Below are positions 9,029-17,120 of a DNA stretch of 49,629 bases, one piece after another. The stretch is taken from assembly GCA_030429765.1 (NCBI GenBank), contig JAUIER010000023.1, forward strand, positions 1 to 49,629, given 5' to 3'. Source of the DNA: a bacterium. Lineage in GTDB: Bacteria; Omnitrophota; Gorgyraeia; Zapsychrales; Zapsychraceae. Position 1 is the stretch's first letter; every line of letters begins with the position of its first letter. Both the position numbers and the translations under genes were made by a program. The notes under the pieces are model-generated. The model was given only the letters and a program-made list of their open reading frames with translations, was not told the DNA's origin and did no database searches.

Positions 9029-9694
9029 TCAACTCAACGCCGGATCTTCATATCCCGCGTCCTCAAATCCTTTGCTCCGTAACAAACAGCTGTCGCAATC
9101 CCCGCATGGTTTCTTAAGTCCCCGATAGCAGGACCATGTCATTTCATACGGCACACCCAATTTAAACCCGGCCTGGATAATCTGCGCCTTGGTTTTCTTA
9201 ATCAACGGCGCGTAGATCTTGATCGAATGACCTTCCACCCCCGCCTTCATTCCCTTGCGGGCCGCCGTCTGATAGGCCTTCATAAAATCCGGCCGGCAAT
9301 CCGGATAGCCGGAATAATCGATCGCGTTGGCGCCGATAAATACCGCCTCGGCCTTCACTGCTTCGGCATAGGACATCGCAAAACTCAAGAAGATGATATT
9401 GCGGGCGGGAACATAGGTCGATGGAATCTCATGCGGTTTAATTCGCTTTCTCGTCGGGATTTTCTGTTTTTTGTCCAGCAGTGAAGATCCCAGCCACGGC
9501 ATCCCAAAATGAACCACCTTGGCCTCGCACTTGGCCGCCCGCGCGATCCGCCGCGCGTGATCAATTTCACGACTATGACGCTGGCCATAATCAAAGATCA
9601 GTCCATACGGTTTAAAGCCTTGGTCTTTGGCCATATACAAAATCGTGGCCGAATCCAGGCCGCCGGATAACAGTACTATCGCCTTCTTACTCAT
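9029..9694 (-). CDS. queC: 7-cyano-7-deazaguanine synthase
   Basis: QueC converts the carboxyl group of 7-carboxy-7-deazaguanine to the nitrile of preQ0 with ATP and ammonia. The PP-loop motif LLSGGLDSAT is at residues 8-17. The C-terminal Cys cluster (TWSCYRG, then KPCGDCDSCLLR) binds zinc. The 221-residue length is normal. The start overlaps the end of queD by 8 bases, so the two are probably translationally coupled. Confidence 0.96.
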   Translation of the reverse strand: MSKKAIVLLSGGLDSATILYMAKDQGFKPYGLIFDYGQRHSREIDHARRIARAAKCEAKVVHFGMPWLGSSLLDKKQKIPTRKRIKPHEIPSTYVPARNIIFLSFAMSYAEAVKAEAVFIGANAIDYSGYPDCRPDFMKAYQTAARKGMKAGVEGHSIKIYAPLIKKTKAQIIQAGFKLGVPYEMTWSCYRGLKKPCGDCDSCLLRSKGFEDAGYEDPALS

Positions 9695-10049
9695 AATAAA
9701 TCGCGCTCGCCATTTCTGATTCCCACACTTGAACCTTGTACAGGGTCAGCGGTTTGACCTCAGGGCCATAGTGATCATAAATAAACTTGGCAATATTTTC
9801 GGCCGTGGGATTTACAGACTTGAAATACGTCAGATCATTGAGGCATTTATGATCGATCACTTCCAGAAACCCCTTAAACTGTTTTTTTAACAGCGCGAAA
9901 TCCTCCAGCATGCCCAGTTCATTCAGAGACTCTCCTCGCAGAAAAACTTCTATTTTCCAGGTATGTCCATGCATGTCTTTGCATTTGCCGGGATATCCGC
10001 GTAAAAAATGTGCCGAGGCAATATCGCCCTTGAGTGTTAATTCAAACAT
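9687..10049 (-). CDS. queD: 6-carboxy-5,6,7,8-tetrahydropterin synthase
   Basis: This 120-residue T-fold enzyme converts 7,8-dihydroneopterin triphosphate to 6-carboxy-tetrahydropterin, the first committed step of the 7-deazaguanine pathway. Zinc ligands appear as ASAHFLRGY and MHGHTW; the catalytic Cys is in PGKCKDMHGH. The conserved Glu lies near the C-terminus (VQVWES). It heads the que gene set; GTP cyclohydrolase I, which would supply the substrate, is not in the window. Confidence 0.95.
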   Translation of the reverse strand: MFELTLKGDIASAHFLRGYPGKCKDMHGHTWKIEVFLRGESLNELGMLEDFALLKKQFKGFLEVIDHKCLNDLTYFKSVNPTAENIAKFIYDHYGPEVKPLTLYKVQVWESEMASAIYYE

Positions 10050-10061
10050 AATCGTTTCCTC

Positions 10062-10850
10062 TTAAATACGTACAGCCTTGATTGACTGTCCCAAAAAATT
10101 TTGTGCGATCCTGCCGAATTCCTGCGGTTTGTCACTGACATAAAATTTATGCCGTCCCTGCCCGCGTGCGCGAGTCAGCTTTTTGTCATGCAGAATTCGC
10201 TGGACCCGCTGCGCTACTTCACGCGCCGAATCCACCAACAATACATCGCGCCCCATCGTCCGCTGAATCACGTCCCGCAACAGCGGATAATGCGTGCAGC
10301 CGAGAATAACGGTATCCACATCCGCCTGCTTCAGCTCTCCAAGATATCGACGGGCGATTTGTCGCGTGGCTGGATCATCAAACCAGCCTTCCTCGACCAG
10401 CGGTACAAACAAAGGACATGCCTTGGAAATAACCTCGGCCCGCTGGTTCCGCCGTTGTATATGCCGCGCATACTGTCCACTTTTTACCGTGGCTGACGTG
10501 GCAATCACTCCGATCCGGTTGTTACGGGTCTGCTCGGCTGCGGCTGACGCACCGGGCTCAATCACGCCGAGAATCGGAAGCTCATACTTCTTTTTCAGCG
10601 AGTTGATGGCGTAACTCGATGACGAATTGCAGGCCACCACAATCATCTTGACTTTACGGTTTAGTAGAATTTCCGTATTTTCATGCGAAAATTCAACGAT
10701 AGATTCTTTTGATTTTGTTCCGTACGGAACGCGTGCGGTATCGCCGTAATAGACGATGTGTTCGTGGGGCAACCGTTCAATTAATTCCTTAACGACCGTC
10801 AGTCCGCCTAAACCTGAATCGAATACTCCAATGGCCGAATTCGCATCCAT
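10062..10850 (-). CDS. murI: Glutamate racemase
   Basis: The 262-residue enzyme makes D-glutamate for peptidoglycan. GVFDSGLGGLTVVKEL opens the protein, and the two catalytic cysteines lie in VACNSSSS and ILGCTHYPLL. YYGDTARVPYGTKS is also characteristic. It starts 8 bases after the amidase stop and ends 12 bases before queD, placing cell-wall precursor synthesis next to a wall hydrolase. Confidence 0.95.
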   Translation of the reverse strand: MDANSAIGVFDSGLGGLTVVKELIERLPHEHIVYYGDTARVPYGTKSKESIVEFSHENTEILLNRKVKMIVVACNSSSSYAINSLKKKYELPILGVIEPGASAAAEQTRNNRIGVIATSATVKSGQYARHIQRRNQRAEVISKACPLFVPLVEEGWFDDPATRQIARRYLGELKQADVDTVILGCTHYPLLRDVIQRTMGRDVLLVDSAREVAQRVQRILHDKKLTRARGQGRHKFYVSDKPQEFGRIAQNFLGQSIKAVRI

Positions 10851-10858
10851 ATCATCCG

Positions 10859-12010
10859 CTATCGTTTTTTGTTGTAATCTAATAAACTCTTGGCAATACT
10901 CCGGGCAATCTTGTCGCGGTAGCTGGACGTCTTCAGCAACCGCTCTTCTTTGGGATTCGACAGAAACCCGACCTCGACGAGCACCGCGGGAATAAATGTA
11001 TTGCGAAGTACATAAAATCCCGCCTTCTTGGTTCCCCGATTGCGGGCTCTCAGTGAGCGCGACAGATCTCGTGTCAACTGCGCCGCCAAATAAAGTGATT
11101 CGCTCTGCTTGTTCTCCGTCATTAGCTGATCCACGATATCAGATACATGCGGATGATTCTTGGCGGACAAACTGGACATCAACACCGATCGATTGCTCTG
11201 CCGCTTTTCATCTTCCAACTCAGCACTATTCAAATGTCGCAATGAAAACACCTCGACACCCATCGCGCTGCGCTTGGGGCTTGAGTTTGCGTGAATACTT
11301 AAGAAGACATCTGCCTTGGTCCGGCTGGCCATCGCCGTCCGTTCATGCAGCGAGATAAATTCATCGTGCCCGCGGGTCATATGAACTTTGATCCCGTTCT
11401 GTTCGAGTATATCCTTGAGACGACGGGTGATGTCCATCACGACCTCTTTTTCATTGGTCCCGGACCGGCCGATCGCACCCGGGTCCTTGCCTCCATGGCC
11501 CGCGTCCAGAATGACCTCACGGATCCGGGATAATTTATAAGATCCTCGTCGAGGCGGTTCAGGATAGCGAATTCGTTCGGCCTTGGGCGTTTGTTTGACC
11601 TGAGTAACCACCGGTGTCGCATCCACCGGCTGCACCGGGACATCCACGTAAACGGGAACATCAACATAACTTTGAAAACGGTTGAGCACCTTGGTCTGAA
11701 ACTCCGGAGATACGACAATCGATCCGCCCTGCAGATGCACGGGCTCACGTAGAAGAATCTGTTCATCATTCAGCAAAACGATCGAACTGTCCATTAAGGC
11801 CGTGGCTGTCTGTCCGTCTTTGGTTAAAGTAATAACCTGTGTGATATCGTCCCAATCCATATGAATGTCATTTTGCCGACAAAGCTCTTTTAATGACTGG
11901 CCGTACAACGATCCCGGAAAAACCTGATCAGAAGGAACCGTGGCGCAGCCACTCAGCCACAAGGCCAGGATACATGAAAACAAACCGAACCGTAGTTTTT
12001 GATTCTTCAT
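10859..12010 (-). CDS. Lipoprotein N-acetylmuramoyl-L-alanine amidase (Amidase_3)
   Basis: The 383-residue protein starts with a lipoprotein signal, LWLSGC as the lipobox at about residues 17-22. Residues about 35-115 resemble the copper amine oxidase N-terminal-like fold often found in wall-associated proteins. A basic linker leads to the AmiC-type zinc amidase: LDAGHGGKDPGA (first His), EKEVVMDI (Glu), FLSIHANSS (second His) and VLVEVGFLSN (catalytic Glu). It would cut the lactyl-amide bond between MurNAc and the stem peptide, probably from a membrane-anchored position. It begins 2 bases after the secretin stop and is followed closely by murI. It lacks a recognisable LysM or SPOR domain. 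Confidence 0.9.
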   Translation of the reverse strand: MKNQKLRFGLFSCILALWLSGCATVPSDQVFPGSLYGQSLKELCRQNDIHMDWDDITQVITLTKDGQTATALMDSSIVLLNDEQILLREPVHLQGGSIVVSPEFQTKVLNRFQSYVDVPVYVDVPVQPVDATPVVTQVKQTPKAERIRYPEPPRRGSYKLSRIREVILDAGHGGKDPGAIGRSGTNEKEVVMDITRRLKDILEQNGIKVHMTRGHDEFISLHERTAMASRTKADVFLSIHANSSPKRSAMGVEVFSLRHLNSAELEDEKRQSNRSVLMSSLSAKNHPHVSDIVDQLMTENKQSESLYLAAQLTRDLSRSLRARNRGTKKAGFYVLRNTFIPAVLVEVGFLSNPKEERLLKTSSYRDKIARSIAKSLLDYNKKR

Positions 12011-12012
12011 AT

Positions 12013-13524
12013 TTAATTGTCCCCGTTTACATTGGAGTTATCGTTACCCGATACTGTCTTTGCCGTCACAAAGACAATGATCTCGGTCTTACGAATACTT
12101 TTTTTCTGATTACGAAAGGCGAATCCCAAAAATGGAATCTCGCTGAAAGGCACGTCACGGATCAATGGAATATCTCCGATCAACGGGATCTTGCGTTCGG
12201 TCCGCACCGTGACATTCTTGAAAAGCCCGCCGATGATGATGGTGGATCCATCAACGACGTCGATATTGGTTGTCTTCTCAGCTAAAGAAAACACTTCCGG
12301 TTTGATGTGAATCGAAATCTGATCATTTTGATATCCGAGCGGTTTGACATAAAAACGAAGGTCCTCTTCTTTGTCCTTGGTCTCCATGTTGGACTTCTGC
12401 TCCGATAGGTCTACGGCATCCAGGCCATTCACCGAGATCACCGCGATTTCTTCTTTGACCAGAGTACTCTCAAGATTATCAAGTTCGGAGATCTCGCCGA
12501 CGGTCTCTAGCGCCTCCAATAAAACCTCATAATCCTCGTCGGTGACCGTACCCAGACTGATGAACCCTTCTTTGCCTTCTATAGCATTTTTGAGACCGAG
12601 AAACTCCAGACTTGTAAAATCAGAGACAATCGCCTCCCAATCCACGCCCGAAGTGTGTTCGTCGTTTAGAATGATTTGGAGAATTTTGGCGGTGAGAAGG
12701 ATACGCTTTTCCGCCTGATCAAGCTCGGCGATGCGTTCACGAATATTTTGGATAACCGTTCGATTGTCGATAATAGTGATGGTGTTTTGTTCATTATCAA
12801 TTTCAATGTCGCCCTTATCGGGACTCAGCATGTCCTGAACATGATTAACGGCCTCGATAGGCCGGATGTGTTTGAGTTCGATGGTCTGACGGTCAATCGG
12901 CACATCCACTTTCTTAACGTACTTGTCCATCGCCGCGATCTGATCGGGCGTATCCATCAAAACAAACGTACGCGATTGCTCATTGTAGATGATCTTACCC
13001 GATTCACTTTTCATTTGATTGAGAACATCGAGAATCTCCAACGGATCGGCATGCAGTACCGGCACCATCTTGCTTTCCGTCTTTTGGGTAAATGGATAGC
13101 CGTAGCGTTCTTCGAATTCTGTCGCTGTCAGTACGCGGATAATGCCTGACTCTTCACTGTAAGCGAGGTCATTGGTATCCAGGATAATGCGCAGCGCGTC
13201 GCGCGCGTCGACATTCTTCAGGAATATAGAAACCTTTCCCAAGACATTCGGCCCGGTGATGATATTGAGACGTCCTTTTTCCGCGATGACTTCCAACACG
13301 GCATGGATGTCCTCGTTCTTAAACTCGAGCGTGTCGATGACAACATCCGGCTTCAACAATTGATCTTCCGCCGTGCGTTTCTCGACCCACTCCAGGGCCT
13401 CTTCGATGGCCGGATCAGACTCAAGCTCCTGCGCCATGGCATGGCTGCCGAACCATGATCCCATCAGCCAGACGGCGATCAGGCCGACGCGACAGGCTTC
13501 TCTTATATAGGCGTGTCTATACAT
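12013..13524 (-). CDS. Secretin-family outer-membrane protein (PilQ/GspD-like, short)
   Basis: The protein has 503 residues with a signal peptide ending near AMAQ (about residue 32). An STN-like domain (about 65-135: VLEVIAEKGRLNIITG) is followed by two secretin N-type repeats (about 150-270: VPVLHADPLEILDVLNQMK, then IELKHIRPIEAVNHVQDML). The secretin core starts near ILLTAKILQIIL, with VDGSTIIIGGLF and KIPLIGDIPLI close to the C-terminus. Secretins form outer-membrane rings for type IV pili or type II secretion. No pilus assembly ATPase or other gate component is adjacent, so the system it serves cannot be named. Its ATG lies inside the last codons of merR (8-base overlap). Confidence 0.88.
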   Translation of the reverse strand: MYRHAYIREACRVGLIAVWLMGSWFGSHAMAQELESDPAIEEALEWVEKRTAEDQLLKPDVVIDTLEFKNEDIHAVLEVIAEKGRLNIITGPNVLGKVSIFLKNVDARDALRIILDTNDLAYSEESGIIRVLTATEFEERYGYPFTQKTESKMVPVLHADPLEILDVLNQMKSESGKIIYNEQSRTFVLMDTPDQIAAMDKYVKKVDVPIDRQTIELKHIRPIEAVNHVQDMLSPDKGDIEIDNEQNTITIIDNRTVIQNIRERIAELDQAEKRILLTAKILQIILNDEHTSGVDWEAIVSDFTSLEFLGLKNAIEGKEGFISLGTVTDEDYEVLLEALETVGEISELDNLESTLVKEEIAVISVNGLDAVDLSEQKSNMETKDKEEDLRFYVKPLGYQNDQISIHIKPEVFSLAEKTTNIDVVDGSTIIIGGLFKNVTVRTERKIPLIGDIPLIRDVPFSEIPFLGFAFRNQKKSIRKTEIIVFVTAKTVSGNDNSNVNGDN

Positions 13525-13750
13525 TCTTTAACTCTAATTTTTCCTGGATTTGCTTGAGGGTTAAATTCTCTTTTTGAAGCTGACGGATCTCCTTAATCCG
13601 CTCGTATGTTGTATCATTGAAGTAACGGATATTGGTCTCCTTGGAACGGCCGATTTCTTTTAACAGCCCCATTCGCAAATAATACTTCAGGGTATGCGTC
13701 GAACACCCGCTGACTTTGGCCAAATCTTTCAATAAATAGATTGTCTGCAT
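13517..13750 (-). CDS. Small MerR-type HTH regulator
   Basis: The 77-residue protein has a MerR winged-helix fold: YLLKDLAKVSGCSTHTLKYY (recognition helix region), then MGLLKEIGR, RYFNDTTYERIKEIRQLQ and a short final helix. It lacks the long dimerisation helix and metal-binding cysteines of classical MerR proteins, so its signal is unknown. As first gene of the run with the secretin and amidase it may regulate its own operon through the palindrome at 13912-13927, but that is a guess. Confidence 0.85.
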   Translation of the reverse strand: MQTIYLLKDLAKVSGCSTHTLKYYLRMGLLKEIGRSKETNIRYFNDTTYERIKEIRQLQKENLTLKQIQEKLELKNV

Positions 13751-13791
13751 GAGTAAGGGTTAGGATCAAGGTCGTTGCGGATCAAGCCGAA

Positions 13792-13816
13792 TCGATGCAT
13801 AAATATTGGGCATCGA
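13792..13816 (-). promoter_or_regulatory. Inverted repeat in leader of merR operon
   Basis: TCGATGC (13792-13798) and GCATCGA (13810-13816) form 7-bp arms around an 11-base AT-rich loop, between the operon promoter and the merR start. It could form an RNA hairpin in the leader or be a protein site. No T-run follows, so it is not a terminator. Confidence 0.3.
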
Positions 13817-13876
13817 GTGTCTTTACCCATTGATTTTAAACAAGTTTTGAGCTATCCATGTGGGTAGTAGATCCCT

Positions 13877-13905
13877 ATTCTCATATATTTCACAATACCT
13901 GTCAA
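13877..13905 (-). promoter_or_regulatory. Promoter of the ten-gene merR-secretin-que operon
   Basis: The minus strand reads TTGACA (13905-13900), a 17-base spacer and GAGAAT (13882-13877). The -35 is perfect and the -10 matches 4 of 6. Transcription would give a leader of roughly 120 bases before merR. Confidence 0.45.
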
Positions 13906-13911
13906 GCGTTT

Positions 13912-13927
13912 TGTCCCCGCCGGGACA
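13912..13927. promoter_or_regulatory. Palindrome between divergent promoters (operator candidate)
   Basis: TGTCCC-CGCC-GGGACA is a 6-bp inverted repeat placed 6 bases upstream of both the minus-strand -35 (13900-13905) and the plus-strand -35 (13934-13939). The symmetric position suggests an operator for divergent control. On the plus strand it is followed by TTTTT, so it could alternatively be a small terminator, but no transcript is known to arrive from the left. Confidence 0.4.
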
Positions 13928-13933
13928 TTTTTC

Positions 13934-13962
13934 TGGACGCTATTCAGATAATCTGGTATAAA
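13934..13962 (+). promoter_or_regulatory. Promoter of the 127-residue membrane protein gene
   Basis: TGGACG (13934-13939), a 17-base spacer and TATAAA (13957-13962) lie about 45 bases before the ATG at 14006. The -35 matches 4 of 6 bases. Confidence 0.45.
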
Positions 13963-14005
13963 TTAAGAGTAGCTCGTTTCTTAACCGCTAACCGGGAAAA
14001 ACATC

Positions 14006-14389
14006 ATGATTGTTGCGCTTTGGATCACCCTCAGAATCGTATTTTTCGTAGCAGCGGCCTTTCTTGTCTTTTACTACCTCAAATCTCTTAAATCGGACGG
14101 ATTTTTCGACATCTTTAAGAACGGCTGGTTGTCCGCCCTGAAAGACTGCGGATTCCGCTTTTCCGATCAGAAGAATTACCCGATTGACGTCTATAAATGG
14201 ACCATCAATGAGCGCGATGATGTGTGCGAGGAATCGCTGGATCGGACCACCTGGCCGGCCATGGATATTGCCGACTGGATGAAAGAAGGTCTTCCCCGCT
14301 ATTCGGACGGGTCATCGCTGTGCGGACGCGATTGCCGCTGCAAACTCACCCGCTACAAAGTCCGTCGCTCCAAGCAATTCAAATCATAA
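14006..14389 (+). CDS. Small membrane protein with Cys-rich C-terminus
   Basis: The protein has 127 residues. Residues about 2-25 form one membrane helix (ITLRIVFFVAAAFLVFYYL); the rest is soluble. The C-terminal half contains DDVCEES, then WPAMDIADWMKEGLPRY and LCGRDCRCKLTR. The Cys arrangement ending in CRCKL recalls the C-terminal signature of phage head-morphogenesis (SPP1 gp7-like) proteins, but the similarity is short and could be a general metal-binding knuckle. No phage genes surround it. It is followed 35 bases later by a response regulator on the same strand. Function unknown. Confidence 0.65.
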   Translation: MIVALWITLRIVFFVAAAFLVFYYLKSLKSDGFFDIFKNGWLSALKDCGFRFSDQKNYPIDVYKWTINERDDVCEESLDRTTWPAMDIADWMKEGLPRYSDGSSLCGRDCRCKLTRYKVRRSKQFKS

Positions 14390-14424
14390 TTACGTCACAA
14401 CACCACCGGCCAACCGGTTAATCT

Positions 14425-14823
14425 ATGTGGAACATACTCATTGCTGATGACAATCAGGAAGATTCCGATCGACTCATCCAGGGGTTGGGATCCTGTGCCA
14501 CGTGTCAGGTCGTCCGTAATGGCAACGACGCCCTTGAACAGTATCGGCTATCCATTGAACAGGGTAAGTTTCTGGATTTTATTTTGCTGGATGTGCAGAT
14601 GCCGGGCAAGACAGGATTTGAAATCCTCAAAAGCATCCGTAAAATGGAAGACGCGTATGTGACCGAAAAGCAAAACCGCTCCAAGATCATCATGGTTACG
14701 ACATTCAAGGACGCGCTTATGGAGCACTACAATATGGGATGGGATGAATTTATTTCCAAGCCTATTGACCCCGCCATTCTCAAAACCCGCCTGACCGAAC
14801 TCGAAACCTCGCCGAGCCTTTAG
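14425..14823 (+). CDS. Single-domain response regulator (CheY-like)
   Basis: The 132-residue receiver domain carries the acidic pair IADDN (residues 8-9), the phosphoacceptor Asp56 in ILLDVQMPG, the Thr in IMVTTF and the Lys in FISKPID. There is no output domain and no histidine kinase nearby, so it may act through protein-protein contact. It probably shares a transcript with the small membrane protein before it. Its stop overlaps the stop of the convergent CPBP gene. Confidence 0.92.
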   Translation: MWNILIADDNQEDSDRLIQGLGSCATCQVVRNGNDALEQYRLSIEQGKFLDFILLDVQMPGKTGFEILKSIRKMEDAYVTEKQNRSKIIMVTTFKDALMEHYNMGWDEFISKPIDPAILKTRLTELETSPSL

Positions 14824-16181
14824 TATTCATAGTCCCTCAGATGATCGATAGCATCAATCCGTTCTTGCTGAATATCAAGAATACTCTGATCGGTGGTCAT
14901 GTCGGTAATCCGCTGTCGTAACTGCAATTCGGATTCGTACTGACCCAGCTGTTCATAGACCTCCGCCTTGGTGTCCAGGTACATGACATTGTCAGGCGAG
15001 AGTTCCAACGCCTGATCAATGATGGTCAGCGCTTCGTTGAGCTGCAGCCGCTCTTCGGCCATCAGCCATGCCAGTTCATTGTAGGCGTCGGCAAACTCGG
15101 GACGATCCTTGATACTTTGCCGAAGCAATTCCTGCTTGCGTTCCACACTGAGCGTGGCGCGACCGGCCTCATACTCGAAATAAGCGGGATTCCCGACGAC
15201 AAGAACTACAATAGGAATAATCGTCACACCGATGTTGTAGACATAGTGCATCACCACGCTGGCACGCGTGGTCCCGCTCCATACCCGGATCAGTGTCAAT
15301 CCGAAACCCACCAGCGAGACCATCAGGATCGCCATCCAGTCTCCCCAATACTGAGGCACATGTAAAACCGCAAAGGCCATCGCGATCGAGATAACCGCGG
15401 TCCGCAATCCCAGGACCTTTCGAATGATATGAAAGTAATACCCCCTGAACACGATCTCCTCGAACAGAGGCGCTACGATCAGTGCCAGCACAAAAAAGAT
15501 CATCAAAATCCACGACGTGTCCGCTGTCTGCAATGATTCGCTTAACGGCGTCGACGGATGCACATTTCGACGCAGGATAATCATCACCGAGCTTGCCGCG
15601 CACACAAGCCCCATAATCACCGGCAGCACGCTCGCCGTCCAGCGTGAGGCCGGGATTTGAAATCCCAGATTCTTCCAAAATCCTTTCGGTGAAAAACGCA
15701 TCGCCGACCGATATATCAGCCAGGCCGCTAATCCCGTCGAGAACACCGCCTCGGCCATAAGTTCATCGATCTCGGTTAATTCCCAACCCAGCATCATCCT
15801 GATCTTCTGAAACAGCATCGACCAGACGATGACCAGATAAAACCAAAATGTTAATGTCCGGCTGCCCTCAAACCATAAATGCCAACGCTCCACACGCTCA
15901 TCCGAATTGATGTACGGCTGAGGCCGGTCCGGGTCCAACGACAGCATTTCATGCCGCCGATGAAAAAAGATCGGACATACAAAAATTATCGTTACATATG
16001 AAAACCACTCGAACTCCGTGATCGGAAACAGGAGAGCAATCAGGCTCACCATCACAATGGCCAGAATCGAGCGTTTCTGCACCTGAAAGACATCCAGAAA
16101 CAATTCCCGATTGTACTTTTTCAGGAACACCGTATCGATGAGCAGGAATACCAGAAGGATTACAACTGAGAGAATATACAT
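14820..16181 (-). CDS. CPBP-family intramembrane metalloprotease with C-terminal TPR
   Basis: This is a polytopic protein of 453 residues. The CPBP (CAAX protease/bacteriocin-processing) motifs are EEIVFRG (EExxxR), FAVLH (FxxxH) and HYVYN (HxxxN), all predicted in membrane helices. The last 120 residues are TPR-like (AYNELAWLMAEE, ALELSPDNVMYLDTKAEVYE). CPBP enzymes cleave peptides near the membrane; the TPR could recruit a partner. I start at 16181, 2 bases after the rsmB-type stop; an ATG at 16241 would overlap that gene by 58 bases and add 20 polar residues before the first membrane helix. Confidence 0.85.
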   Translation of the reverse strand: MYILSVVILLVFLLIDTVFLKKYNRELFLDVFQVQKRSILAIVMVSLIALLFPITEFEWFSYVTIIFVCPIFFHRRHEMLSLDPDRPQPYINSDERVERWHLWFEGSRTLTFWFYLVIVWSMLFQKIRMMLGWELTEIDELMAEAVFSTGLAAWLIYRSAMRFSPKGFWKNLGFQIPASRWTASVLPVIMGLVCAASSVMIILRRNVHPSTPLSESLQTADTSWILMIFFVLALIVAPLFEEIVFRGYYFHIIRKVLGLRTAVISIAMAFAVLHVPQYWGDWMAILMVSLVGFGLTLIRVWSGTTRASVVMHYVYNIGVTIIPIVVLVVGNPAYFEYEAGRATLSVERKQELLRQSIKDRPEFADAYNELAWLMAEERLQLNEALTIIDQALELSPDNVMYLDTKAEVYEQLGQYESELQLRQRITDMTTDQSILDIQQERIDAIDHLRDYEY

Positions 16182-16183
16182 AT

Positions 16184-17119
16184 TTAAGTGGTCCGTTGAA
16201 ATAAGGCCATAAAAAATCCATCCATCCGCGTGGTCGGACAAATCCGCACCGACTGATTGACTTCGTCAGCCCATTGTTTGTTATTCCATTCGCTGACGCA
16301 TGGATAAGTTTCGATCGCGGCCGGCAGCCGGATTTCAAGTATTTTAAAATTCTCGTGCTTACGTAAAAACCAGTCGACCACCGCTTCATTTTCTTCCGGC
16401 GCAAAGGTACACGTTGAATAAAGCAGTCTTCCGGCCGGTGCCAGACAACGGGCCGCGTTCATGAGCAGCCCCTTTTGTTTCTTACGCATCTCCCGAATCT
16501 TTCTCACGCTCCAATACGCATAAGATTTGGGACGATCAACATGAAAACGCCCTTCACTGCTGCATGGCGCATCGACGAGAATTTGGTCGAACAGGCAGTC
16601 GACGCTGCGATAGCGGCGCGCGTCGATAAAGACCGGTTCGACAATATCCGCCTGCAGTAACTGGATCACGGATTTCAATTTATAAAATCTATTGCGGACA
16701 CTTTCCAGAGCGATGAGCCGTCCTTGATTCTGCATCAACGCGCACATCAAAGTTGTTTTACTGCCCGGCGCCGCGCAAAAATCTAATACCGTCTGTCCCG
16801 GTTGGGGATCAAGTACGATCGCCGCCAGCATACTGGACAGCGATTGCTGATAGATCAGCCCTTGGTCTTGTTTGTGCCGTAACCCTTCTATGCCTTCAGA
16901 CGTTTGACAAACAAAGGCGTCCGGATACCAATCCATCCACTCCAGATCAGCCAAAGACCGCAATTCATCTTTGATCGATTGATAATCCGGATGACACGCG
17001 TTCAATCGAAACGCCGGCGACCGATGCTCATCAAAGGTACTCAGTACCCGCGCTATGTCCCCCGCGGGAATGATCTCATGTAATCGTTCAACGAATCGTT
17101 CAGGTAGTTGCTTGTTCAT
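16184..17119 (-). CDS. RsmB/NOL1/NOP2-family RNA m5C methyltransferase
   Basis: The 311-residue protein has the Rossmann SAM site VLDFCAAPGSKTTLM, the motif IV cysteine in DAPCSSEGRF and the catalytic cysteine in YSTCTFAPEENE. It methylates cytosine in rRNA or tRNA; the exact target cannot be told. The N-terminal NusB-like domain of classical RsmB is absent, giving a compact version closer to RsmF or archaeal Nop2 types. Start 17119 lies 1 base after the upstream stop; a start at 17146 would overlap it. It is probably co-transcribed with both neighbours. Confidence 0.88.
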   Translation of the reverse strand: MNKQLPERFVERLHEIIPAGDIARVLSTFDEHRSPAFRLNACHPDYQSIKDELRSLADLEWMDWYPDAFVCQTSEGIEGLRHKQDQGLIYQQSLSSMLAAIVLDPQPGQTVLDFCAAPGSKTTLMCALMQNQGRLIALESVRNRFYKLKSVIQLLQADIVEPVFIDARRYRSVDCLFDQILVDAPCSSEGRFHVDRPKSYAYWSVRKIREMRKKQKGLLMNAARCLAPAGRLLYSTCTFAPEENEAVVDWFLRKHENFKILEIRLPAAIETYPCVSEWNNKQWADEVNQSVRICPTTRMDGFFMALFQRTT

Positions 17120-17120
17120 G

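Noticed and set aside
16182-16241. Longer N-terminus for the CPBP protein
   Set aside because: It would overlap the methyltransferase gene by 58 bases and adds a polar stretch not expected before the first helix.
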